Shown here: in pieces, positions 54,765-62,788 of the stretch | Layout of the letters: each line of letters begins with the position of its first letter | Numbering within the stretch: the first letter of the stretch is position 1 | Assembly: GCF_016919245.1 (NCBI RefSeq) | Contig: NZ_JAFEJA010000001.1 | Span: 62,001-126,000 of the forward strand | Reading direction: 5' to 3' | Origin: Streptomyces zhihengii | GTDB lineage: Bacteria; Actinomycetota; Actinomycetes; Streptomycetales; Streptomycetaceae | DNA length: 64,000 nt | Notes under the pieces: generated by a model | Database searches by the model: none | Told to the model about the DNA's origin: nothing | The model's input: only the letters and a program-made list of their open reading frames with translations | Translations under genes and position numbers: made by a program

Positions 54765-56846
54765 TCAGGCCGGCTCGACGGTGACGGTGCACAGGCGTTT
54801 GGTCGCCCGGGTCAGGGCGACGTACAAGTCCCTCTCCCCGCACGGGCGGGCGGTGCGGATCTCCTCCGGGTCCACGACGACGACACCGTCGAATTCGAGG
54901 CCGCGCGCTTCGGACGCCGGCACGACGCGTGCGTGCCGGGCGACGCCCCGGGCCGTCAGTTCGCCCACCGCGGTGTCCGCGCAGATCACTCCCAGAAGCT
55001 CGCCCGGGTGCGCGGCGCTCTGGGCGCGGAGTTCCCGGACGACGGCGGCGACCAGCCCGTCCGGGGATGCGGTCAGGGTGCGAGGGCGGTCACCGCTGCG
55101 CAGGGACCGGGTGGGCTTCTGGTCCGGAGCGATCCGTGCGAGCAGGTCCCGGACGCCCTCCAGGATCTGCTGCGTGGTGCGGTAGCTGACGGTGAGGTCG
55201 TGCAGGTCGAACCGCGGGCCGACGTGGGGGCCCAGTGCCTCCTTCCAGTCGCGTGCCGTGGCGGCCGGGCCCGACTGGGCGAAGTCACCCACCAGTGTCA
55301 TCCCCCTGGCCGGACAGCGGCGGACGATCATCCGCCACTGCATGGCCGTCAGCTCCTGCGCCTCGTCGACGACGACGTGCCCGTACGTCCGCCGGGGAGG
55401 GCCGTCGACCAGGCTCGCCGCCTCGTCCAGCAACGGCACGTCGGCATCGGTCCACGGGGCGTCCGCACCGCGCAGCAGCAGGGACCGCTCCTGCGCGGTG
55501 AGGAGGGGCAGGCACACGGCGAGAGCGTCGGCGTCCGTCAGGAGCGCCTTCACGAGGTCACCGGGTGCCAGCCGCGGCCACAACGCCTCGACCGCCCGGT
55601 CGACGCCGGCGTCGTCGAGCAGATCGGCCCGGACGGCGTCCACGTCCAGCTCGTGGGCCGGGCCCGGGTCGGCCGCTCCTTCGGCGCGGCGCCGGTCGGC
55701 TCCCGTGAACCGGTCGAGGTCCAGGCCCGTCATCCTGGCGGCGTCGGCGTCGATCTGCTCCAGGACGTCGCCCATGTCCCGTCGCATCGCGGCGGTGACG
55801 GCGTCGACCAGGAGCTCCGTGAACACCTGGCGGGCGGGGTTGTGTCCCGGTACGGCCGCCACGGCGGCGTCGCGTGCCGCGGCGACCTCCACGTCGGACA
55901 GGCGGACCAGTTGCCGTCCGACGCGCACGGCGAAGTCACCGGCGGGGGCCTGGTGGCGGCGCAGCAGCGCGGCCAGGGCGTCGGCGAGGCCGGCGCCGCC
56001 CTTGAGCCGCGCCGTCCCGTACGGGTCCGCCGTGTCCGTGGGTACTCCGGCCAGTTCCCGGCAGGTCGTCAGGTCGACCTCGTTCTCCCCGAGGGAGGGA
56101 AGGACCTGGGAGATGTAGTCGAGGAAGCGGGCGTTCGGGCCCACCACCAGGACGCCCTCCTGCGCGGCGCGCGGGAACGCGTAGAGGACGTAGGCCGCCC
56201 GGTGCAGGGCGACCACCGTCTTCCCGGTGCCGGGTCCGCCCTGCACGACCGTCACACCGCGGTGGGCGGAGCGGACGATGGCGTCCTGTTCGGCCTGCAG
56301 CGTCGCGACGGCCGCGTGCATCCTGCCCGTACGCCGTGCCGACAGCGCCTCGGCCAACGGGCCGTCGCCGACGACGTCCTCGCCGGTCGGGGCCGTCCCG
56401 TCCAGCAGTTCGTCGCTCACCGAGACCACCGTGCGCTCCTCGACCCGCAGGTGCCGGCGCCGCCGCAGGTCCATCGGGTGGACCGGTGTCGCCTCGTAGA
56501 AGGGCCGCGCCGCGTGCGCGCGCCAGTCCACGAGCAGCGGCAGATCGTCCTCCTCCGTGTGCAGGCCGATCCGCCCGATGCGCAGGGCCGTGCCGTCCGT
56601 CCGGTCGATGCGCCCGAAGACCAGGCCTTTTTCCGCGCCCTCCAGCCGGCTGATTTCCCGGGACAGCCGCTCGGCTGCGTTTTCTCTCTCGTACGCCTCT
56701 CCGGCGCTTTCCGCCGGGGATTCCAGCACATTCGCCCGGTGTGCCCGCGCCGCGGAAATCCGCTCGGCGAGGAGGTCGTGCAACGCGGACACACAATGCC
56801 GCTCCAACGCAACCTGACGTGCAGCGGAACCGTTCGTGTCGGACAA
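54765..56846 (-). CDS. HelD-like RNA polymerase-associated helicase
   Basis: The 693-aa superfamily 1 ATPase has an N-terminal coiled region (about 10-80), FGRIDRTDGTALRIGRIGLH with PLLVDWRAHAARPFYEATP (the HelD-specific secondary region), Walker A VVQGGPGTGKTVVALHRAAY, Walker B HVVVDEAQELTAMQW and GLEFDGVVVVDPEEI with YVALTRATKRL. This layout fits HelD, which removes stalled RNA polymerase; some actinobacterial members protect against rifamycins. The start is not certain: TTG 56846 fits (AAGG upstream), TTG at 56870 or 56873 are alternatives. The next 300 bp upstream are AT-richer and hold its promoter. Confidence 0.85.
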   Translation of the reverse strand: MSDTNGSAARQVALERHCVSALHDLLAERISAARAHRANVLESPAESAGEAYERENAAERLSREISRLEGAEKGLVFGRIDRTDGTALRIGRIGLHTEEDDLPLLVDWRAHAARPFYEATPVHPMDLRRRRHLRVEERTVVSVSDELLDGTAPTGEDVVGDGPLAEALSARRTGRMHAAVATLQAEQDAIVRSAHRGVTVVQGGPGTGKTVVALHRAAYVLYAFPRAAQEGVLVVGPNARFLDYISQVLPSLGENEVDLTTCRELAGVPTDTADPYGTARLKGGAGLADALAALLRRHQAPAGDFAVRVGRQLVRLSDVEVAAARDAAVAAVPGHNPARQVFTELLVDAVTAAMRRDMGDVLEQIDADAARMTGLDLDRFTGADRRRAEGAADPGPAHELDVDAVRADLLDDAGVDRAVEALWPRLAPGDLVKALLTDADALAVCLPLLTAQERSLLLRGADAPWTDADVPLLDEAASLVDGPPRRTYGHVVVDEAQELTAMQWRMIVRRCPARGMTLVGDFAQSGPAATARDWKEALGPHVGPRFDLHDLTVSYRTTQQILEGVRDLLARIAPDQKPTRSLRSGDRPRTLTASPDGLVAAVVRELRAQSAAHPGELLGVICADTAVGELTARGVARHARVVPASEARGLEFDGVVVVDPEEIRTARPCGERDLYVALTRATKRLCTVTVEPA

Positions 56847-56939
56847 CGGGGGTTCCTTCGCATTCGGCAACAAGGGCTCCTTCGATTCGCGCCACACCCT
56901 ACGATCGGAGCCCCCCGAAGGTAAGTCTTGACTTGCTTG

Positions 56940-57243
56940 TCGAGCCGTGGCCCCGTGACCGCGCCCATGACGTCCGAAAGCCTTTCCGCATTTCCTTCCG
57001 CTGTCGTCCGTGACGCGCATTGCGCGCCCGGTACCGGCGTGCCTCGGCGCGGGGCACGGCAGGCGCACCGCCGCCGGACGCCGAGGGCCCGCTCCCGCCC
57101 GGGGACGATGATCGCGATTGCTAGACTCCGCCTCTCTGCGGACGCCCGTCGCACAGCGGCTGGGGAGCCCTGACGGGCGTCTCGCGTGTTCACGGCACCT
57201 GCCCGCGTGCGCGGTGTGCCGCCAGGGGAGGGATCTCGTCAGC
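56940..57243. other. Divergent promoter region
   Basis: About 300 bp between the HelD-like start and the second FG-GAP gene. It is less GC-rich near 56920-57000 (TAAGTCTTGACTTGCTTGT), suggesting promoters. No rifamycin-associated element consensus was found. No gene seen. Confidence 0.5.
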
Positions 57244-59547
57244 ATGAGCAAGTCGCCCATGCCCGGTACGTCCGGCATGTTCACGAAGAGTACGTCCGGC
57301 CTGTCCGGGAAAGGCGCGTCCGGCATCTCCGGGAGACGGCTGACGACCGCCGTCGCCGTCGGTCTCGCGATGACGGCGGCGGTGCGGGACGCGGCGGCGG
57401 TGCGGGACGCGGCGGCGGGGGACGTGCTCCCCGTCGAGCCCGGCTCGGAGATCGTGAGCGCGGGAGCCACCGGGTTCCTGACCACGGACGCCGACGCCGA
57501 CGTGCGCTGGACACGGTACGCGGACGGTTCGACCACCGAGTTCGGCCGGGACTACGGCCAGTTCACCGACACGCTGGGACACGGGTCGCTCTCCGACGTC
57601 GTGGTCACCGGCAACAGCAGCATGCCGGCCGGGTACACCCGGGTCACGCTCACCGACACGTCCCCGGGCGGTGCCGCTCCGTACTGGATCGACCTCCCGC
57701 GCACCGGGCCGTTCGCGTACACCTACCTCGGCGCCGTCGGTTCGACCGTGGTCGCGACGACGGCCGCGTCGGACACCGGCCGGGCCGTGCACCTGCTGTC
57801 CAGGACGGACGGCGTGCCGTCCGACCGCCGGGTGACCGGGCTGGACCCCGCCGCCTACGCCGTCGCCGCCACGGCGGCGGACCGGAACAGCGTCGTGCTG
57901 CGCTACCGCACCGGTACGGCCTACGAGGCCCCCGCCTTCCTGGCCGTGGTGGACCTGGCGACCGCCTCGGTCGTGGAGACCCACCCGCTGGGCGCGGACG
58001 GTTCCCCCGATTCCGTCGCCCTGTCCGCGACGCACCTTGCCTGGATCCACGGCGACGGAACGACCGGCAAGGGCGCGCTCTCGGTTGCCCGCCGGGGGCA
58101 GCAGGCCACGCGCACCGCGGTGAGCGGTGTCTACTCCCCGCGGGTCGGTCTGGCCGGCGACCAGGTCGTCTACGGCAACCCGACGCGGCTGATCCACGGC
58201 TCGGACGCCGCCACGATGGCGCTCCACACCGTGCCGGCGTCGGGCGGGACGCCCCGCAGGCTGCTGGACCACTTCACCTCTCTCGCGCCCGCGCCGGACG
58301 GGTCGCTTCTCGCCATGGGCGGGACGCTCGCCGGCGGTGAGGGCGTCCACCGGATCGAGGCCGGAGCCGGCGCCCCGCTCTCCGCCGTGCTCGTCGCCAC
58401 CACAGGTGAGCCGACCGCGGTGAAGCTGCTCGGCCACAACGTGCCCGCGGTGGCCGACCTCGACCGCAACGGCGGCCGGCTGTGGCTGGAGTGGCGTCTG
58501 TCGCGTCTCAACGTCGAGATGACGGTGACCCTGCGCCACACCGCCACCGGCGCGACCGACACGGCCTGGCTCCACCCCGACAACGGGGACTCGCACGGCC
58601 CGCAGCGAGCCAACTACAGCTGGGACGGCATGATCGGGCCGAACCGCGCCGCCGCCCCCAACGGGGCCTGGACATGGGAGATGAAGGCCGTCCCGCTCAA
58701 CGGGGTGGGCCCCGCCGTCGTCGCCACGGGCTCGTTCACGGTGACCCGGAAGCCCGCGCCCCACGACTTCAACGACAACGGCTCCCCCGACCTGCTGGCA
58801 CGCGACACGGCCGGGCGGCTCTGGCGCGCCGACACCTCCTTCGACCCGATCAACCCCTGGCTCTCGGGGGCCGGGGAACCCGCCCTCGTCGGGGGCGGCT
58901 GGCAGATCTACAACCAGATCGAGGCGGCCGGCAACCTCGGCGGCTCCTCCGTGGGCGACCTCGTCGCCCGGGACGCGGCCGGAGTGCTGTGGCTGTACCA
59001 GGGCCGTGGCAACGGCACCTTCGCCGGCCGGGTCAGAGTGGGCGGCGGATGGGGCGCCTACACCCGTCTGGCCGGGGGCAGCGACCTCACGGGCGACGGC
59101 AGGGCCGACCTGGTGGCCACGGACAAGGCGGGCGCCCTGTGGCTCCACCAGGGCACCGGAAGCACGAGCGCCCCGTTCGCCGCACGCCGGAAGGTCGGTC
59201 TCGGCGGCTGGCAGGCGTTCAACCAGATCACCGCCGTGGGCAATGTCGCGGGCGGACCGGCCGGCGACCTCGTCGCCCGGGACACGGCCGGAGTGCTGTG
59301 GCTGTACCAGGGCCGCGGCGACGGCACGTTCACCACCCGGGTCAAGGTGGGCGGCGGATGGGGCGCCTACACCCATCTCGTCGGCATCGGCGACGGGAAC
59401 CGTGACGGGCGAGCCGACCTGTGGGCGTCCTCACCTGACGGCGGGTCGTACTTCTACCAGGGCACCGGCAACGCGCGTGCGCCCTTCCGGGGCCGTACCG
59501 CCGGCACCGCGCTGTGGCCGACCTCCCCGTACAACCACGTGAGCTGA
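57244..59547 (+). CDS. Secreted FG-GAP/VCBS repeat protein, second copy
   Basis: A 767-aa paralogue of the protein at 33302-35578. The N-terminus is unusual: Gly/Ser repeats (TSGMFTKSTSGLSGKGASGI) before a hydrophobic stretch (LTTAVAVGLAMTAAV) and a repeated AAVRD. Middle: WTRYADGSTTEFGRDYGQ as in the paralogue's WTRYADGSATAID. C-terminal blades repeat GDLVARDAAGVLWLYQGRG and VGGGWGAYT three to four times, with Ca2+-type loops (DLTGDGRADLVATDKAG). It ends YNHVS. ATG at 57244 is the best start, though the ribosome site is distant. Role unknown; such proteins are extracellular and often bind surfaces or sugars. Confidence 0.82.
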   Translation: MSKSPMPGTSGMFTKSTSGLSGKGASGISGRRLTTAVAVGLAMTAAVRDAAAVRDAAAGDVLPVEPGSEIVSAGATGFLTTDADADVRWTRYADGSTTEFGRDYGQFTDTLGHGSLSDVVVTGNSSMPAGYTRVTLTDTSPGGAAPYWIDLPRTGPFAYTYLGAVGSTVVATTAASDTGRAVHLLSRTDGVPSDRRVTGLDPAAYAVAATAADRNSVVLRYRTGTAYEAPAFLAVVDLATASVVETHPLGADGSPDSVALSATHLAWIHGDGTTGKGALSVARRGQQATRTAVSGVYSPRVGLAGDQVVYGNPTRLIHGSDAATMALHTVPASGGTPRRLLDHFTSLAPAPDGSLLAMGGTLAGGEGVHRIEAGAGAPLSAVLVATTGEPTAVKLLGHNVPAVADLDRNGGRLWLEWRLSRLNVEMTVTLRHTATGATDTAWLHPDNGDSHGPQRANYSWDGMIGPNRAAAPNGAWTWEMKAVPLNGVGPAVVATGSFTVTRKPAPHDFNDNGSPDLLARDTAGRLWRADTSFDPINPWLSGAGEPALVGGGWQIYNQIEAAGNLGGSSVGDLVARDAAGVLWLYQGRGNGTFAGRVRVGGGWGAYTRLAGGSDLTGDGRADLVATDKAGALWLHQGTGSTSAPFAARRKVGLGGWQAFNQITAVGNVAGGPAGDLVARDTAGVLWLYQGRGDGTFTTRVKVGGGWGAYTHLVGIGDGNRDGRADLWASSPDGGSYFYQGTGNARAPFRGRTAGTALWPTSPYNHVS

Positions 59548-59580
59548 GACGGCGGCGCCCGGGCAACCACGTGAGCTGAG
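59532..59580 (+). repeat. 17-bp duplication across the FG-GAP stop
   Basis: CAACCACGTGAGCTGAG at 59532-59548, containing the stop codon, is repeated exactly at 59564-59580. Confidence 0.85.
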
Positions 59581-59582
59581 GC

Positions 59583-59656
59583 GCCGTGCCCGGGCCGAGC
59601 GCCGGCGCTCGGCCCGGGCACGGCCGCCATCCGCGCCGCGGCGCGGATGGCGGCCG
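59583..59656. terminator. Back-to-back hairpins between convergent genes
   Basis: A perfect 42-bp palindrome (59583-59624) overlaps a second hairpin with a 17-bp stem (59621-59637 with 59640-59656). They separate the FG-GAP gene from the ATP-grasp gene and act in both directions. Confidence 0.88.
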
Positions 59657-59687
59657 CGGTCCCGCACGCCCCGTCGGGTCGACTCCG

Positions 59688-60527
59688 TCAGGTGGTGCGG
59701 GGCGGCGTGTCCAGGAACCGGTGCAGGGAGGCCGTCATGGCGGTCACGAAGTCGTCGCGGGTCCGCTCGGGTACCCGGTCGAGGGACAGGTAGGGATTGA
59801 GGTCCTCCAGTTCGACCAGGAGCAGTTCGCCTTCCCCGGTGCGGCAGGCGTCCACTCGCTGGATGCCGCGGTCGAGGGTGTTCCAGTCGATGAAGCGGTC
59901 CGCGAAGGCGAGGTCCGCCTCGGTCGGTTCGTACGGTTCGAGGACCCAGCGCCGGCCGGTGTCCGGGGCGTGGAGTGCGTACTGGAACGCGCCGTCGACG
60001 TACGTGAAGGAGACCTCGTAGCGGAAGTCGATGCGGGGCTGGACCAGGATGTCGCCGTAGGCGAGGCCGTCGAGCCGGTCCCGGGGCACGAAGCTCAGGC
60101 CGATGGAGTCGGCCCCGGCCTTCGGCTTGACCGCGTAGCTCTCCGCGCGGGGCAGCGCGGGAAGGTCCGCGAGGGCGTCGACGGTCGGGATCACGGGGTA
60201 CCCCTCTGCCGTCAGATCCAGCAGGTACTGCTTGCCGGCCATGTCTCCCCGCCCGTTCAGCGGGTTGTAGACGCGCGTGCCCTGCGCGGCGGCCGTCGCC
60301 CGGAAGGCGTCGTACTGCTGCCGGTAGTGCAGGACCGGCCCGCTGTTGCGGACCACGACCGCGTCGAAGGAGGCCATCAGGGCCGCCGCGTCCAGGGGAT
60401 GGCACAGGGCGATGTCGAAGGCGCCGCGCAGCCGCGAGGTCAGGAAGATGTCCTCGTCGCAGTAGCGGCGCCCCCGGGCCTGATAGGCGAGATCGGTCAC
60501 GAACAGGACGCTGGGGCGCACGGCCAC
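59688..60527 (-). CDS. ATP-grasp ligase
   Basis: The 279-aa enzyme has the ATP-grasp pattern: SYAVKPKAGADSIGLSFV (ATP-binding Lys), GDILVQPRIDFRYEVSFTYV and the Mg2+-binding VELEDLNPYLSLDRVP. ATP-grasp ligases join a carboxylate to an amine, thiol or hydroxyl. GTG at 60527 has AGGAG 8 nt upstream. It is divergent, by 178 bp, from a 58-aa acidic peptide gene with an excellent ribosome site, a layout that suggests a peptide-modifying pair; a RimK-like or free amino-acid ligase is the alternative. Confidence 0.85.
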   Translation of the reverse strand: MAVRPSVLFVTDLAYQARGRRYCDEDIFLTSRLRGAFDIALCHPLDAAALMASFDAVVVRNSGPVLHYRQQYDAFRATAAAQGTRVYNPLNGRGDMAGKQYLLDLTAEGYPVIPTVDALADLPALPRAESYAVKPKAGADSIGLSFVPRDRLDGLAYGDILVQPRIDFRYEVSFTYVDGAFQYALHAPDTGRRWVLEPYEPTEADLAFADRFIDWNTLDRGIQRVDACRTGEGELLLVELEDLNPYLSLDRVPERTRDDFVTAMTASLHRFLDTPPRTT

Positions 60528-60705
60528 CGGGCGTCTCCTCTCGGGTCGGTGATGAACATGAGCATGCTGGCGAGCGGGCCGTCGGCGAGGGCGCTTGAAA
60601 TCGAACTCATGTGCGGCAGAATGGAGTTCACCCGCCATCGGGGGCGCCGTTCACCAGGCTCCCGATGACGGGCTCCCTTCCCGTTCACCACCCCAGGAGA
60701 CCGGC

Positions 60706-60882
60706 ATGCCCGTGCGCCCGTCCACGCCGCCCCACCAGGCCGCCCCGTCACGCCGGCAGCCTCCCGCCACGCCCCTGCCGGACTTCCGGCACGTCTTCCT
60801 CGAACCGGTCTACGGCGAGGCCTACGAGGACGACCTCGCGGAGGCGGCGGACGGCCCGGACGAGGCGCACGCCCCGCAGTAG
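60706..60882 (+). CDS. 58-aa peptide, possible substrate of the ATP-grasp enzyme
   Basis: A 58-residue peptide with AGGAG 6 nt before its ATG. The N-terminal half is Pro/Ser/Arg-rich (RPSTPPHQAAPSRRQPP). The middle reads LPDFRHVFLEPVYGEAYEDD, and the C-terminus is strongly acidic (Asp/Glu-rich). Many Asp/Glu with Thr/Ser/Lys is what graspetide-type ligases use, but there are few obvious nucleophile residues in the acidic part. It may instead be a small unrelated protein. No membrane segment. Confidence 0.55.
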   Translation: MPVRPSTPPHQAAPSRRQPPATPLPDFRHVFLEPVYGEAYEDDLAEAADGPDEAHAPQ

Positions 60883-60930
60883 CCGCGCCTGGCGCGCGGA
60901 CCGGGGCCGCTCTCTCCCGGGGGCGGGCGG

Positions 60931-61455
60931 CTACCGGCCGCCGGCCTCCGAAAGGTCCGTCCGCCACGCGTTGGAGCGGATGAAGTGCCCCTCGGGGTAC
61001 TCGAACTCGCACTCCTCGACGAGTTCGAACCCCGCCTTCCGGCAGACCGCGTTCGACGCGGCGTGCTGAACGGAGGGGAACGCGTACAGGAACCGGTGCC
61101 TGCCGTCGGCCCTGGCCCGGCCGACGACCGCCGAGGTCGCCGCCACCGCCAGGCCGCGCCCCTGGAACTCCGGCAGGATCGCGTAGCCCGTCTCGTACGC
61201 CGGCCCGCCGCCCCACGCGTGATCCCAGAAGCCCGTCGACCCCACGGCCCGGCCCTCCGGCACCAGCACGATCCGGAACATGGTCCCGTTCGCCTCCGGA
61301 TCGAGGTAACGCCGGTGCCGCCCGACGAGCCGCTCCTCGGGCTCCGGGCCCCCGAGATGTGCGGTCATCCCGGGGGTGTTGCACCGGCGGAGCAGGTCCA
61401 GATCACCCTCGGACCAGGGTTCGAGGCTCACTTGAGGAGCGTGGGTCGATGCCAT
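60931..61455 (-). CDS. GNAT-family acetyltransferase
   Basis: The 174-aa protein is a RimJ/RimL-like GNAT: SLEPWSEGDLDLLRRCNTPG at the start, YAILPEFQGRGLAVAATSAV (acetyl-CoA loop QGRGLA) and HAASNAVCRKAGFELVEECE (the SNAxxxKxGF motif). Substrate unknown. The ATG at 61455 lies at the beginning of homology. Confidence 0.88.
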   Translation of the reverse strand: MASTHAPQVSLEPWSEGDLDLLRRCNTPGMTAHLGGPEPEERLVGRHRRYLDPEANGTMFRIVLVPEGRAVGSTGFWDHAWGGGPAYETGYAILPEFQGRGLAVAATSAVVGRARADGRHRFLYAFPSVQHAASNAVCRKAGFELVEECEFEYPEGHFIRSNAWRTDLSEAGGR

Positions 61456-61691
61456 GGCCGACACGATAGAGCCGACCTCCGACACCGGGGCCCGGGGCCG
61501 GACGGGGCCGTTCCGGAGTCGGGGAGGGGTGGAGGCGCCCTTGCCGACTGCCGACTGCTCTCCCGGACCGCCTCCACCACTGCCACGCGGCCCAGGAGCG
61601 CCCGCGTACGACCGACAGGGGTGCAAGCGCGGCGCATGGGCGAGTTCCGTCAGGACGGGCCGCCTCGCGGCACGCCTCCTCACCCGGGCCC

Positions 61692-62228
61692 TCACAGGAG
61701 GCGGATGAACTGCTCCACGGAGGCCGGTTCCGGAGGCGGCGGCAATGCGAGGTCCTGGCCGGACTCTTCACCGCGTTGCAGCGCCGAGACGAACGCGACC
61801 GCCTGCCGCAGATCCAGCGCAGGAAGCTCCCGGCGCAGCGCACGTATCGCGGCCAGGCGGCCGTGCGAGGCCAGCACACCGGCGACCTGCGCCCTGAGCG
61901 CAGCGTGAGGATCGTCCGGCACCTGTCCTCTGACGCGCCGTCGGTACTCGTCCCGCCAGGTGTCGAGCCGGAGAACCACGGCAGGGATCATGAAGACGCC
62001 GCCGCCCTCGCCGTCCACCAGGATGGGACCGCCGCCGACGATCGCGTGCCGGGAGTCGCCCGTCTCCACCCATGCCCGGGACCGCACGGTGACCAGCCAG
62101 CCGAACTCGTGGGCCTTCACTCCCGTCACCACCTCGGCAGGCAGGGGCCCTTCCGCGTACGCACTGCTCCGGTGCTCGTGCAGCAGCGCTTCCTCGGCCA
62201 GCGCGACGGCCCGCTCTCTCGTGATCAC
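61692..62228 (-). CDS. YrhB/Imm35-like protein
   Basis: The 178-aa protein starts VITRERAVALAEEALLHEHR. Its central region, HEFGWLVTVRSRAWVETGDS followed by GGGPILVDGEGGGVFMIP, resembles the YrhB/immunity-35 fold (GW...SxxxxxTGD...GnGPxxVD). The C-terminal 60 residues add a helix-rich part (RAIRALRRELPALDLRQAVA). GTG at 62228. If the Imm35 relation holds it could be an orphan immunity protein, but no toxin is adjacent. Confidence 0.6.
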   Translation of the reverse strand: MITRERAVALAEEALLHEHRSSAYAEGPLPAEVVTGVKAHEFGWLVTVRSRAWVETGDSRHAIVGGGPILVDGEGGGVFMIPAVVLRLDTWRDEYRRRVRGQVPDDPHAALRAQVAGVLASHGRLAAIRALRRELPALDLRQAVAFVSALQRGEESGQDLALPPPPEPASVEQFIRLL

Positions 62229-62478
62229 ACCCCCATGGTCCCGTCCGCCGTGCCACCGGCGCAGGGCAGGTCGGTGTCCGGTCGGCGAGCGGGGCTCTCT
62301 CGACGGCGGGGTCCCCGGCGTCCCGCGCCGGTGGGACCGCGGAAGCCGGTCGTGCGACATCCCAACCTCTGGCCTTGCTCAAGCGGGCGGTGACGCGGGG
62401 GAAGGGTGGGGAGAGTTGCTTCGAACGAGAGAACGGGGCCGCGGTCGTCCGCGGCCGTCTCGACCGACGGGGGCAGCG

Positions 62479-62688
62479 ATGGAACTGTGGTTGGTCATCG
62501 GGGGAATCGCGGCGGTCGTCGCCCTGTACGGAGGCGTGCAGTGGCGCATCGACGTGCGGCGCGAGCGGCAGCACGGGAGCGGCCACCACTGGAGGCAGCC
62601 GGTCGATCCCGCCGATCACGGAGGGGGCGCGTCCGGGCAGATGGGAGGGCTCGGGGGCGGAGGCGGAGGTGACGGGGGCTCAGCCTGA
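62479..62688 (+). CDS. Small membrane protein
   Basis: A 69-aa protein with one N-terminal membrane segment (LWLVIGGIAAVVALYGGVQW), a basic stretch and a Gly-rich tail. Unknown function. The preceding 250 bp (62229-62478) contain no other supported gene. Confidence 0.6.
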   Translation: MELWLVIGGIAAVVALYGGVQWRIDVRRERQHGSGHHWRQPVDPADHGGGASGQMGGLGGGGGGDGGSA

Positions 62689-62708
62689 GACGGCGAGGAC
62701 GCGGCGAC

Positions 62709-62735
62709 GGGACGACGACGCCAGGGGGTCGTCCC
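62709..62735 (+). terminator. Weak hairpin plus GGTC repeats
   Basis: GGGACGAC pairs with GTCGTCCC (8 bp) after the small gene; a short run of GGTC tetranucleotides follows near 62740-62757. Confidence 0.45.
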
Positions 62736-62788
62736 GATCGCGGTCGGTCGGTCGGTCGGGCAGGGGCGGGTGGCCGCCGCGACTCCGG

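Noticed and set aside
56847..57130. Rifamycin-associated element upstream of the HelD-like gene
   Set aside because: No GGGGCTTGC-type inverted repeat was found; only an AT-rich promoter-like stretch is present.
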